Shown piece after piece: positions 13,505 to 26,600 of a stretch of DNA of 64,000 nucleotides. Where the stretch lies: positions 2,867,501-2,931,500 of the forward strand of contig OU612074.1 of assembly GCA_914767715.1 (NCBI GenBank). The letters are read 5' to 3'. Within the stretch, counting starts at the first letter, position 1. Every line of letters starts with the position of its first letter. Origin of the DNA: Membranipora membranacea. Taxonomy: Eukaryota > Bryozoa > Gymnolaemata > Cheilostomatida > Membraniporidae. The position numbers were made by a program, and so were the translations under genes. Under the pieces are notes generated by a model that was not told the DNA's origin, did no database searches, and saw only the letters and a program-made list of their open reading frames with translations.

Positions 13505-13710
13505 GAAGTGGGTAAATATCCAACAGAAATCAACGCTCAGATACATTGGCGTGCACTTTGACCAATATTTGACCTTGCCTTCGAAAATTGATAAAGCGTT
13601 GGTTTTGGTAGACACACAATAGGGATGGTATGGGGCCTCGAACCCGCCAAACTGTTGTGGGTCTTGCAAACACTCATCCGCCGTTTATTCCTACCGGGCA
13701 TTATTGTATA
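13505..13710 (+). pseudogene. LINE reverse-transcriptase C-terminal fragment
   Basis: Plus-strand reading gives RYIGVHFDQYL and, further on, WGLEPAKLLWVLQTLIRR. These resemble the conserved YLGVxxD and GLxPxxxLWLYxxxIRP motifs at the end of LINE reverse transcriptases. Frame changes and a stop lie between them. It is probably the far end of the element whose endonuclease starts near 11800. Confidence 0.6.
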
Positions 13711-16700
13711 GTAGGAGGCCCAACCAAAACCAACAAACCAAAACAACTAAATCAGAACAAATGTTTGCAAAAGGAGCCTTTTAAACTACCTCCCACTTTA
13801 GCATTGAAGAACAGCCTAATCATTCCTCCACTGAAGTTTCAAGCCCAGCAGTTTGCAACAACAGCCGGTACAGGCTAATCAGATCCAAATCCAACCAAAT
13901 CTGGGCCACCATAAATTCCACAAACTAATGATGGATTCAACTAATACATCTACTCACCCATCTCAATTGAGAAATAAGCAACTGATCTTCTCATGTGATG
14001 ATTTTTATCAACAGAGAAAGAGCAATGGCTTGAGGACAATTTTTTCACCGATCACACACGCTCCTGAGATAACTGAATATCACTTTTTTGGATCTATTAA
14101 GCTGTATTTTCCCGGCAGTAAAAACCGAAGGTTCCAGTGTCACTTAGTCATAAAGTTATTTTTTCTGGATAGAATATCCTAAGACTTCATTCTATCCCCA
14201 GAATAAATATTATACACGGTGCAAATTTGAATCTGAATAAACTGATCCCCTATCCATATTGCCATCCAGCTAGCCACCCAGCTACCAGAAATATCAAGTT
14301 TTTGCTGACGTGTCGCACAGTTTCAACTTTCTTGCTGAAAAGTCAGCATAACACAGTTTCCTTTCATTGAGTGGGCCCTTATCAGTATGCCCAACATATG
14401 TTTATGTCTCTAAACTCATTATGCTGACTTACCTTACCTGTAGTTCAGTAAGGTGACATTATTACTCAGCAAGCCTCTATCAGTTCTCCTACTATTCCAT
14501 ACCTTCCATGTGACATAATTAGGCATTCTCTACCTCATCTCATTACTTGGAATAGTCTTTTTTAGCATTGTTGGCACTGAGGTCAGATCAAAGACTGATT
14601 GATGAGCTAAGCAATTAGCAGTGTGTCTGTATTTAGGGGTGAATGAAGTTCTGTTGCGGTTGTGACAGGGTTTTAGATCACATCCACCTGCAACAATACT
14701 TCAAAGGGAAGGAGGTACAAAGCGCCACCTGAAATATGCTCCCTTTCTCCCAATAGTCTTCTGTTTCTAAATATTGGCAATAGCATACAAGTTTCGAGAT
14801 GATATAGGTAGCGTAATATTCATCTGTCATGTGTGATGTGATGCTATTGTGGTTCAGTTATTTGGTGGACCAGGTGCAGGTACCTGGACGGTGACTTAGT
14901 CAACATTTTGTCGTATAATCATCATACGGTTTTGTAGTGGTTGTGCAAATCTCAAGCACTGTTTGGCAAACAACTGTTGTGCCAGCTCCCCAGCAACAGC
15001 AGCAGTGTAAACAATGGGAATTCATCTCAGACGGGAAATGTTTCAATATTTGAGCCGGTCATTCCCTGCTCAGTAGAATAGTGGAGAAAGCAGTCACATG
15101 ACCCAATGTGTTATGGCAGTTAAAAGTCATCCATACAGTTGTATAAGTCCGAACAAGCTGATTCAGGGTCAGTCATTTTATAAGATATCTGCTTTCCATT
15201 TGAGGCTCGGATTACAATCTGTGAGATGAATCCTCGAATTTCATCCCGCTAAAAAGAATCGCAGAAAGCTTAATCGAGGTCTTAGTATATAGACAAACGG
15301 TCATGGTCAAAACAGCTCCGAATCACCTCAAACAAAATAAATTTGATATGACTGATTGAGAGATGACACCAAAATTTCTAGACAAAAAAAAGAGTTATCA
15401 ATTCATTATAAACTGTGTGGCAAAGATTGCAAATAGGACAAATCAATCCATGCACTTGCAGTGAGGCCTGAACCAAATCCTTGCTTGACACATTACTTTT
15501 CAATTCTTGTTGGATGTAAACATTAAAAAAATGACAATTATAGGCTATAACTTACATATAGGAGGTTATTGTTGAATCTCCAATGTCGAGGTTTGATATT
15601 CAGCATCTCCAGTCTGATAATCCATAGCCATAAGCTACACAGCAATGTTATTGTACTGAAGTAATGTTACTGAAGATTACCATCAGCTTGGCGGAAAGTT
15701 TGAATAAACTTTGACTAATGTCTACTGTGAATGTTTGAATCCTTAGGTGACAGTTGATTCAATGGAAACTCTGACAAGTTAAAGTCAAAGCGTATAGTAT
15801 AACTTTAAACTTGTCAAATGTCTTGACTTGTTGCTTAATATATATTACATTACGGGAGCTTTTTAAAGCAATTTTTATAAAATAAGAGTTAATTTTTTAA
15901 ACGAGATGAGTTGAAGTTGGGAAGTGATTTGAATTTGTAGTACTGTTGTCAACGGGGTCGACATTATCCATTAGCTATTGAAATATTGCGGATCTCTTTG
16001 TAGTTAAATTGTAGATTGGCGGTAGATTAAAGATTATAATGATGCCCAAACAGAGCTGATTCGTTTAAATATACAGTTCTGTTAAGGTATCACTGTTTAA
16101 TTCCCAAGTTTCTTGAAGTAAATTGGTCTCCAGTGATGTAAGTGAGTTATTTTAGTATTGTATAGTCGTGTTCCATTTGTTATTAATCTGTAAAATAAAT
16201 TGCATGAAACGGAATAAGTTTTGGGGATTTGATATTGACCACAAATAGCACCCATCAACCCAACATTTTGTAAGTAACAAATGAAATTACACTTTGCGCA
16301 AAAAATAAATCTCCTGATGAAACGACCAATGTGTAAGATTTCCACACAAGAGTATATGCATGCACTAGAATCTATCATGCGTTACAAAATAAGACTGATT
16401 ATTGTAGGAATGGTGTACACAGCGTAGTATTACACTTGAAATTTATGCAGTCCTTAGATTTCCCTATCATTCTATCCAAATCAATTTATAGAAAATGGAA
16501 GATTAAAAATTAAAGCATCGCAACTTTAGATGACTGATAAGGAAGCATCATTACAAATCATGTTGCTTACACAGCACCAGCAAAGTATGCAGGTTTAAAA
16601 GGCCACGTCAACGTAAAGCAATCACTCGTCTGCATCAAATTCAAATAGGGTTAGAACTGCTGCTAACCCATAGATTAATATTAAGTCTATGGGTTACTAC

Positions 16701-17428
16701 CATTCAAATTCGTCCAGCTTTTTAGGGACGAAAGAGAAGTAGTGCATCTTTTAGTGGGAATAGAATATGCTGCGAAACACTTGTCATTCCAAAAATCAGA
16801 TATAAAAGAGGTGAAATGACATCTGATTTCATTCAAAAATGCCTAGCTAACTGATTTCAAATTATCCTCTGCAAATTATTGGTTGATTTTGACATTTAAA
16901 ATTTATGGATTCAGAGATTGTCTAGACTCTAGATATGGTTGTCATGGTTAAAATTCACTGTAGCATAATTCTGAAGTGTGACGACATAGAATAACGATAC
17001 ATATATTATACACTGCTAGCAGTTGTGATCTTGTGGACTATGTAAGTTGGTTGCATGTGTTAAGCATATTGTAGCAAATTATCATCACTTCTCCACACAT
17101 TTCCGAGCTTGTTAGCGCCATAGCAGTCTTTTAACTATCAACTATTTTATGAGCAATGTGCTTGAGGAAAAGAGAGTATCAGCTTGATTGCAGAATGTTA
17201 AGATATGTTTTTAAAATTAGAGTTAGTTGTTCAGAAGCTAGCTATCAACCAATGGCTATGACAACAAGAAGATTGATTGCAGAATCTAAGTTTTTAAATG
17301 CTACATACAGCAGAACAGTGTTCCTTTTTAAAACCACTGACAAGGTTTTGTAGCAAGAATAAACTCAGTTTATGCTATCCAAAGATTTGTTTATGATACA
17401 TAGAATGTGTTTCAACATTTTGCATACT
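13711..17428. other. Intergenic, no gene recognised
   Basis: This is the 3' flank of gene 1. A Lys/Pro/Gln-rich open stretch at about 13720-13790 may be another LINE ORF1 remnant. A short hairpin with AACCCATAGA arms lies near 16665. No exon with convincing splice sites or a recognisable domain was found. Confidence 0.4.
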
Positions 17429-17434
17429 TTTATT
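17429..17434 (-). terminator. Poly(A) signal of gene 1
   Basis: AATAAA on the minus strand, 28 nt past the gene 1 stop codon. It is the first such hexamer downstream and implies a very short 3' UTR. Confidence 0.6.
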
Positions 17435-17461
17435 GTTGTAGAAGAAGGTAACAGTAGACAT

Positions 17462-17623
17462 CTATATGCGGTAAGTCTTAAATGTGCCGGTCAAAGGAGC
17501 TCCGCAGTTGCTGAATGGGCATCTCGGCTTGTAGCTGTAGTCGTTTCTCAGTTTGATGTTCTCGTCATTGTTGCATTTCTCACAATATATCATGTGACCA
17601 CAGGGAAGTCCAATATAATTCGC
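17462..17623 (-). CDS. Gene 1 exon 23: RING second half and stop
   Basis: Encodes LPCGHMIYCEKC, the central Cys/His ligands of an IAP-type RING. A 17-residue spacer follows, then CPFSNC, then GTFKTYRI and TAG. The end resembles the short hydrophobic tail of cIAP/XIAP RINGs, which takes part in RING dimer activity. Oddities: the last zinc pair is C-x4-C rather than C-x2-C, and the preceding spacer is longer than usual. Acceptor TTTTAAAG joins exon 22 in phase 0. Confidence 0.85.
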   Translation of the reverse strand, partial: ANYIGLPCGHMIYCEKCNNDENIKLRNDYSYKPRCPFSNCGAPLTGTFKTYRI

Positions 17624-20600
17624 CTTTAAAATGTCACAAATAAAACATGTTTAAGGTTTGTATTGGGGTCAATGAATTTTCATGAAACCTATATGGCTGA
17701 ATAGGTAATTTGAAACTAATTTGTGGAAAAAATATTTAATTGCAATATCATGGGCAGTTTATATTTTGTTGCTAATTACAATATTTATTACAATTACTAG
17801 GAAACAGACCAAGAGAAAGAATTATTCACGAATGAAAATATGCAGAACTAGCACCTGGCACAACAAATGATATCAGGAGTATCTAAGCCAATGCTTCTCA
17901 CATGAAACAATTGGATAAAGTGGAAGTCAAGCATGCGCTCATAACATTCACAGCAATCACCTCAGGCAATCATTCACCAAGCAGAGATTCGCAGTCAGCA
18001 ACCATACAGTGTCTAAGGATTGTCGCAAGTCAGTCTTGTCAGTCTCATAAACCAATTTGGCAAAAAATCAACCTTTCAAATTACCTAAAAAAATCACTAC
18101 TTACTTTTCTATGTGTTGTTTCGGTGTATTAGAGAGAATATGATCTAAATCATTCTCTCTGTTACCTTGGAAACTTTGATTAAATTCCTCTAGCCCAGTG
18201 ATGGAGTAAAGGTTAAGTTTGGACATGAGACGACCTGATTGAGATTGGTTACATTGATAAGCAAGATTCAACTTTCAACTCTAGGGATGGTGACATTTAA
18301 AATCACTTGTGCACAACCTGGCAACACGTGCGATATAAAGGGGGATTCTGCTAGAATCAGGCATTTGTGCATTACGTCAAGCATGATTTTGTTTCAATGA
18401 ATGGGATACTTTGATTTGATGTTGAAGATGCTTACCTCATATTGCATGCTGGGATACATGGCCTGCATCACAACAATGAACTCACCTCAGTAATCATTCC
18501 AGTCTTCATACGGCAGTATTTGCATGATCCCTCAGGTGCGGTGTTGAATTCTGACCGCTTGTCGTGCATCACACCTGGTGCTGGTGCGCTGAGGCTGTCC
18601 ATTCCAATTTCTACAATCATTTTGATGATACAGCTATAATATATATACCGTGCAAATTCAAAAGATTAACAGAGTTTCTACCGCATATCCGCTGCTGTCT
18701 GCACAAAGCTCCTGTATGGATAAAAAATTACCTCATACATATCCAAACTAAATGCATACACTCATTAAATGATACGATACCCTATGAGTAACCTTGATAC
18801 AAAGTGTATATGAGCGCTAGGCCACTCGGCGTTCAAGCATTTTCTTGAGAATACAGCAATAGGAGAAAATAATTGGTATGTTTAAATAGGCACTATATAT
18901 AGCAAAATTATTGATCTGTTCCTTACGTAAGGATCTGAGGTCCTCCTCTGGCATTCTCGAGTGCGAACTACCAGCGTCTGTGTTTATACTTTGTAATATC
19001 TGCTCTTCTACCTGTATTAATAAAATATTGAAACTTGTAACACTTTGAATTGATGCATTTGAAAGAATCAATTTATTATATGAAAATAATTAGTAAATGT
19101 AACACTATTCTATCATGAAAGTTTTCTGATTCAGTACCATCTAAGAATCTCTGTTGTCAGTGTTCTGAGTGAGTGGGAACTGTGGGAACTGAGTTCTCAC
19201 AAAGAAATATAGAGGGGGAACCTTTAGAACACAGTTCCCACTGGATTCCGTGCAAAAACAGTGTCAAGTTGTCTCTTTTGACCAGATATCAATCTTACTA
19301 TTACAGATCCATATTTATGCATAACTTGATCTAGAAATTGCAAAAAATTCTCAAAAGAATTTTCAACCCAGAAAATAGAGTTCCCACAAAGAAAAAAGTC
19401 CACTTAGACCACTGCATAGACTTTATAATAAACCTAGACAGGACACTATGCGGAGCAATGGCATTGAGGCACAGAGGCATTTAATTGTGGACGGCCTAAC
19501 AACATTGGAAGGTGTAGTAGCATTGGTGTTATCACTGACTTGAAGCTCATATACCAGGTTTTTTGTTGATAATTAGATCAACTTTGATGGATTTTGAGTT
19601 TGAAAAGTATAATAGATTTACCAGCTTGTTGTAAGCAGTTTGATACAAATTTAAGGCAAACAATTTTTTTGAAGACAAATTAACATCAAGCTGATAACAA
19701 GATGCTGCTGATTGTAAAGCAATTTTCAAACTCAAAATCTGATCAAAATTAATCGAACCTGAATTATGGACAGTAAATCAATGATAACACCAATGCTACT
19801 ACACCTTCCAATGACGTTACGTCGCCCCACAATTAAGTACCTCACTTTAGCTGTATATAGTGTCCTGTCTGGTTAGTCATGAAGTCTATGGTTGTCATTC
19901 ATCTTAGGATATACCTTGTGTTCTTTTTACTTATCTATTTTTCGCTATCAAATTTTGTTGCTGTGATGGCATATGGTTTCGTTTTGCTAGAAGTAGTAGT
20001 AAAATGAGCTCCTTCATGGTTTCTTAAATACTGTCTTTCATGTTGAATTTGCTTTAAGTTTCCTTTGGACGTATCATAGTTTTGCAGATCATTTTCACTT
20101 TCTTTCCAGTGTTTGTCTTATCTAGTCTTTCAAATTCCACAGATTGCTCTATATTTCTTCAGCCAGGGCCGTTTATGTTGTCATGCCAAACGTTTTATCT
20201 GTTTTTTTCCACTGTTGTACTTATTTATGCATAGGTTGGTTTCCACTGTGAGTACGATTTATCGTCACAGGGAGAGGGATTTTCTCACATTGTGTTTGCG
20301 ATATGCCTGCATTTCCATCCTATGCTCTTGCCATGCTCTCTCCTTTTCCTTAGTTTGTAAATCATTTCAAACTTTACTTTATAGTCTCAAGTTTTTGATT
20401 CTTTGTAATGTCATTGCTCATTTGATTAACCATTAATATTACTGGTTGAGCCGCTTTGATTTTCCCATCTTTCAAAAAGAACCCATTCATTCTCTCACAT
20501 CTTTCTGCCAGTTTGAAAGCTATTTCTGTTGAATGTAAGTTTTTGCTGGGTGAGACGTGTTTGTAGAAATAAGTATACTCGGTCATTTTGGCACAGTGGT

Positions 20601-23600
20601 AGGATGCCTGCCTCTTGAACGCCAGTCCCGGTTTCGATCGATTCCAGGGGGATCAGATAAGGACCATGAAAATAATGCGAGCCCCGTGTTATGCCTAGCC
20701 AGATTGGTTGGAGCACGCATATGAAAGACACCCACTCTGCCTCTTCGTAAGAGTAGCCGTACGCGGCAGGCATGGGTATAAAGAACCAAACCTCAGATCC
20801 GATGATCTGGAGCTGCAAGCTGATGCCGCTTGCGGTACTTCGCAGTACACATTGTAGATGTTAATGTAAATTATGCTAATCCAACGTTCAGAAATTCTTT
20901 GTTGAGTTCATACCCCAGCTCTTCGTTATCATCTTCGAGTTCAGGGTGTTTTTTCTAATTTTTCGCATACTACGAAACGTCGTTCCTTTAGATATAGTGG
21001 AATTAGCCTTACTCGGGTGTTCTACACTTCAGTCCTCATCCTTCATGAGGGCTGAAGCTGGCTAAATTTAGTACATCGAGGTTGTCATTCCTTGCGTTTC
21101 CTAGTTTGTCATCATTTCTGTTACCACACTTATTTTCAGCACCTTGAAGCAAGGCTTATGGTCTCAGGTTGTCATCATAGTGCTACGATTCTTCATCACA
21201 GAAATATTTTTTGTCATCCTGCCCTCGTTAGACAACTCACTTGTGTCTTGTTCGCTTGACCTCTTCATCACCTCACATCCTCACCAGCTCCTCCTTCCCT
21301 CTCTCTTTTAAACTGTTAAACTTATTGCCTTGGAAGTTTTGTGACCAAAATAGATAGCAGAGCAGATTCATACATTACTTTAAAAGATTGTCTTTGCTAG
21401 TAATTCTCGCCCATAATAATTGGTGTATTCACAAAACCTGCAAGGACTATAGAAATAAACGTAACGTTGGAATATTCATCACAATGCAAAAATTTTAGGA
21501 ACATTCCAATTTGACTAAATTACCTCTGGATCGAGCGGTCCTTTCTCCTCAATCTCATATATGACTTCTATCAGGTCTTTGATATTTTCAAGCTTAGGCC
21601 CACGGCTCTTCATGGCTAGTATTATCACTGCATCATCATGTCCAAACTTTTTGCACTCATCAAACATTGCTGGAATAATCAGAATATATTGTGTTGTTGC
21701 TGTCAAAGGAACGCAATCTATGAGGTTTAATGCTTGCACCCTTAGATTGCATGACAGGATAAATTCTACATTGTTCGAGGCCTTCCCTGGTACGACCTCC
21801 TCATGGCCGGCCCCAGCAGCACCTCTGTGCGAGCAACCTAAGACAACAGGACTCCATCAAACCTACCTTCAACCATTGTCTCTTTGTCCTGCTTGGCTTT
21901 TGCTTCTTTCTTCTGAGCCTTGGTGGTTCTGGTTGTCTAATAGTTGGTAAAAAAAAAGGAAAACACTGTTATTAAAGTACAATTATTTCAATTATTTAAT
22001 ATAGCCTATACAATAAAAAAATTAAAAAATTGATACGATATTCTTATTTTGAAGGCTGGTTGCAATAGGTTCTATTATTTCATGACCCTTGCTTCATAAA
22101 TACATTCACTGACTGTGCTATTGAGACCTGGAGTTTGTATCAGCCTGTTCTAATAGCGCGGATGTCTTTATGGTAATTCAGAGCATCAATCATAGCTTGC
22201 AGTTATTGCTTTCTATACACATGGAGCAATAATTACTAATCATGAATTTTAAAATCTGTGTAAACTTGATTATTTACTTTATCTGTTGGCATTCACATCG
22301 TGTATGCCGGTATAAAGATGGTGTGTCATGAGTGGGATAGGCAGTGGGCAGCAAATCATTTCCTAGTAGGTGTAAAATTTAGATAACACTTTTCATTGTT
22401 TCGCATTCCTCAACCTACTGTAATATTTATGTCAATGTATTGGTATCATGTTGCCAAAAACAGAGAGTGAAGTAGGATGGCGATGAAATATTACAAATGT
22501 CAAGAGCAACCCTCAAACATCACTCACGGGCCTCACACTAACCAATAAACCAATAACCATAAAATTCTCAGGCTTCACAGTAACTGGTTTTTCCAGTACA
22601 GTACAGATGACTAGTTTATGGTGTAAGTGTTTATGGGATAATACTCTGATAAATGTTATCTTTACCGATAAGTGTCATTCAAATGACAAACAATGCCAAT
22701 GAAGATAGATAACACTCATGGGAGTGATGACCATCTGGTGTACTGTGAGACACAGTCATGAGTATAACCTTTGGATAGTTGTTTGAAAATTATTTTGAAT
22801 TTGTCTCTTTGTCTGCAAAAAAGATGAATTTTCTTGCCTAAACAGCATATTTTCTTACACCAACTAGCTGTTAGTTTGATTTGGTGAATGATCATAAGGT
22901 TTGAAAGATGGCCCAGCTACAGGGGAATACTCCAAACGAGTCTTCCAACGTTTAAGAACATTGTAAGATTTACGAATTTCTATATCATATTACAAGTCAT
23001 TAGATCATTGGAGTGAAAACAGGCATGTTAAAACTGTACAAGGGTCAGAATTAAACGTGTTTATGTAGAATGATTTAATTCCTTCACTGACATGATCCTC
23101 TATCTAATTCAGTGAAAATACCCAATGAAAACAGCCGCAGGTCGGTCAAACATCAGCCCATTTAGCTACTATAACGTATTTCAAAACTACGCCAATGCAA
23201 TGCCTAATAGTAATAAAAATTTATGTGGTTCTCTTGAGGATTTTAGGCATTTTGGAGTTACGCTGTTTTCAAACCAGGAAAAGCAACTCCTAATCATAAA
23301 GATTAATTAATAATGCTCTTCTTAGAATATTGAGTTCAAATGCAATGTATAAATAGAAGGATATTTCTCGCTAATGGGATGGGCAGCTTGGCATTAATTC
23401 TCTTCCTTGTATATTCAATTATATGCTACAAGGAAGTGATAAATCATGCCACGTCTTGCAAAATTCACAAAATATAGCAGTCGATTAAATTCACAAATAT
23501 CCACAACATCCTAACGAATGGACGACAACATACGGGCTCCTCATGGGCAAGGGCGCAGTATCTGAGATAGATTTTGCTGAATAGCACCCCCCCCCCCCCC

Positions 23601-26600
23601 TTACCAACTGGGCCACCTCTTTCGCCTGTAATGAGCGAAATAAATAAAGCTACAAATAACTACCCAATTTTTCATATCGCACATCAAACTATACACCAAA
23701 GCTCAGTTGCTGGTTTTTCCAGGACGGTCCCGATGACTGGATGAATTGCTAAGTGATGCATTGATAAGATAAAAATGTCAACCGCAATCAAACCCACAAC
23801 CGTCAAATGCCAAAAATAATATGACAAAATGCCAACACAATCTGATTGTTATACATTGATATTACATTCCCCAGTGCCTTCCACATAGTAAGAGCAATGA
23901 GCGAGTCAGTTTTTATGTTATTAGCCAGATCAAATAATCAGGAGACCCAGGAGCTCATGTCATGGACATTTCCAATTCCGCACTGACACATCATGCATAA
24001 CTTTCTATACGCTTTCTCTAATTCTATACTTTCTGTTCCACATGCACTTCTATTATTTAAAGCATGAAAAGCGGATAATGAAACTTATTCCTCTCAGCTG
24101 AATCAAAGCAATAGTATTGATTTACTTTTTGTTTTCTCTCTATTGATTTTTGAGATGAAATCATGTAATCTGACTCTGAGGAATTATATTATTAGAACTT
24201 TTCTCTGGGGTTATTTCCCCTTACCGGGGAGGGGGCATCAGACTAGGATTATGCACGAGTATACTCAAGTAGTAACAGGGAGCGACTCTCCTGTTACATC
24301 ATCTATACTTCTTATACAAACTTTTTACCGAAATTCAAGGGTTGCAGTCAAATTCAGAGAAACCTAAACCGGGAAAGACAGATTATCAAGCTGTGTGAGA
24401 TACGTCACAGCAAAGTTCCACTCTTATAAAATCACAAGTACGCCCATTATGGTTTGTTGTCCCTGCATATTCCCTATCCCCTTATTTATAGCTGATCTGG
24501 GGTATAGTACTAGGTGAGGATTTGAAAGGGGTTACCTTTTTATTGGCTGGTGTTCTGGAGTGAACCTCACTCACATACTCTTCACCCTTCTTCTGTAGTA
24601 CATACTCACACTCTGGGAACCACCTGAGCAAATAAAGTTTGATTGATAATCAGGTCTATACAAGTTTGGACATCTGGGTTCACTCGATGACCTTCTTATC
24701 AAAGCAATTCCTTTTTATCGATAATACAAAGGGATATGATGATAACGATTGAAATGTGACTGAATATTGATTGTGTCGTGGTAACAATCAAGGAGTAACA
24801 ATCAACCAATTGTCTGTTGGTTAAAACGGTTGATTAAATTCAGGTAGTCTTATCACTCGACACATCCCGAAGCATGGACGGCAATATATTGGTTGCGTTA
24901 AGGACAAGGCTGCAATTGCTGAGCCAGATTCCTCTCTGATCGTTACCAAACAGTATTGGATTCCTCAGAGCAAATATTTGTATCAAACTTCACATTGTTC
25001 TTATTTGACGTCCCCATTTGACAAAATTGTTATAATTTTTATGACTAGTTATAGCAGGCCCTTCACAGTTAGGATTTGATACCGCATCAGTAAACAGTCA
25101 ACTTGCACACTCAGGTAGTCAAGTACATACTCTAGTGTATGATATTTGAAAAGTGTGGAAGCTTCCATCAGTAGGTGGTCTTAATAATTGTGTACTTCTA
25201 AAAGTTTTCTGTAGTTTGTTTTAACGATATTTGAGCGCATAATATGTGCTCAAATATCGTTAAAACAAACTACAGAAAACTTTTAGAAGTACACAATTTA
25301 GAGATCTCAATGATTATTTGATCTAATAAGTTTTGTGTTTGTAGAACTGAATTTAAATAGGCCTGCAGTCAATTAGGTACTAACAAGGAACCTTTTGTGT
25401 TGATTGATTGTTATTTCAAAGCTGTGTGTAACTCATGGGAATTCATGATGTTTTGTCAATTATAGCTCAACTCATATTGTGTGAATCAGAAAAAAACTAT
25501 TTCCAAAGAAGTAAAACTTCACACTTCTATAATGCAATTTCATAGAAGTGAATAAGCAAAAGATGGAGGAAACTGTTTAACATTTACAGCATAAAGCGTG
25601 CGACATTGGTGAATATGATGCGAAAGACTGAAGGTGGTGGTCTAAGGGGCGCCGTGGTGTGACTGAAGCACCATGTGGACAACGCACAAGTGACTCAAAG
25701 ACAAAGTTTGAGAATTTAAATATAACTCATAAGTCTCAAACTCACCTAGCATGCTCCTCCCAGGCTATATCTGTAGTCGCCCATTCTCTGATACCACCAG
25801 CACAATAAAAACATCGCACCTGGTCATCGAAGCCGGTGTAGTAAAAACCTACAAATCACCAGTATATATATTAGAACTTAACTCAAATAATTATCTGGAC
25901 ATTTGTAGAATGGATGAACGATTTGTGAAATGCAGTGCAGCGGGGTGAACTATGCTGGTGTGCATTGATTGTGTGGTGGGTAGCATCTTGGTTGTCTTCG
26001 GCGTAAGGACAATACAACTCAACTGCATGGATGGTTGGTTGATGGGTAGTTATGCAGCAACTGAGTATAAGGAACTGGGAATATTGATCATAAAGGTGCT
26101 GATATTAAAACAAATGAAACTGGTTGATATTGAAAGAGGCCAGGAATGGGCAGTAACCTGTTGCATGGTGTAGGGTACATATCTGGTGGTGTACGTGTTC
26201 GGGGAGTGGGGGCTAGTTCCAAGAGTCCATCACTGATATGTTATTTTTGTACCGAGAGTTTGGTATATTTTGATAATGGTCTGTTAGCAACTAGCAAGCG
26301 TGTTCAGAATTGGATGATCAGCCACCAAAATTTTCATGGAGTAATGTCCTTGTTGATTATTATCATAGAATGGCCTGCAAAATGCGAGGTGCTAACAACA
26401 TGACAGCGGGTTCAGCTCTTGTGGCGCGAGAAAGCTTTGTTTACCTGCTTCACACAAGTCATTAGCGAACACAGGAGATGCAGCAGGCCAGCGATTATAT
26501 GTCTTTAGTCTGGAGGCATCAGGAGCATATTCTATCATAGCTGCTCTGTTAGTAGATATACCGAGTGCACTACCATCTGTCTCAACACTACCATCTCTGC

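Noticed and set aside
20113-20586. Open frames on both strands of intron 20
   Set aside because: The minus strand has a Lys/Glu-rich stretch (KEKERAWQEHRMEMQAYRKH) that may be an old transposon protein, but stops interrupt it and no family could be named.
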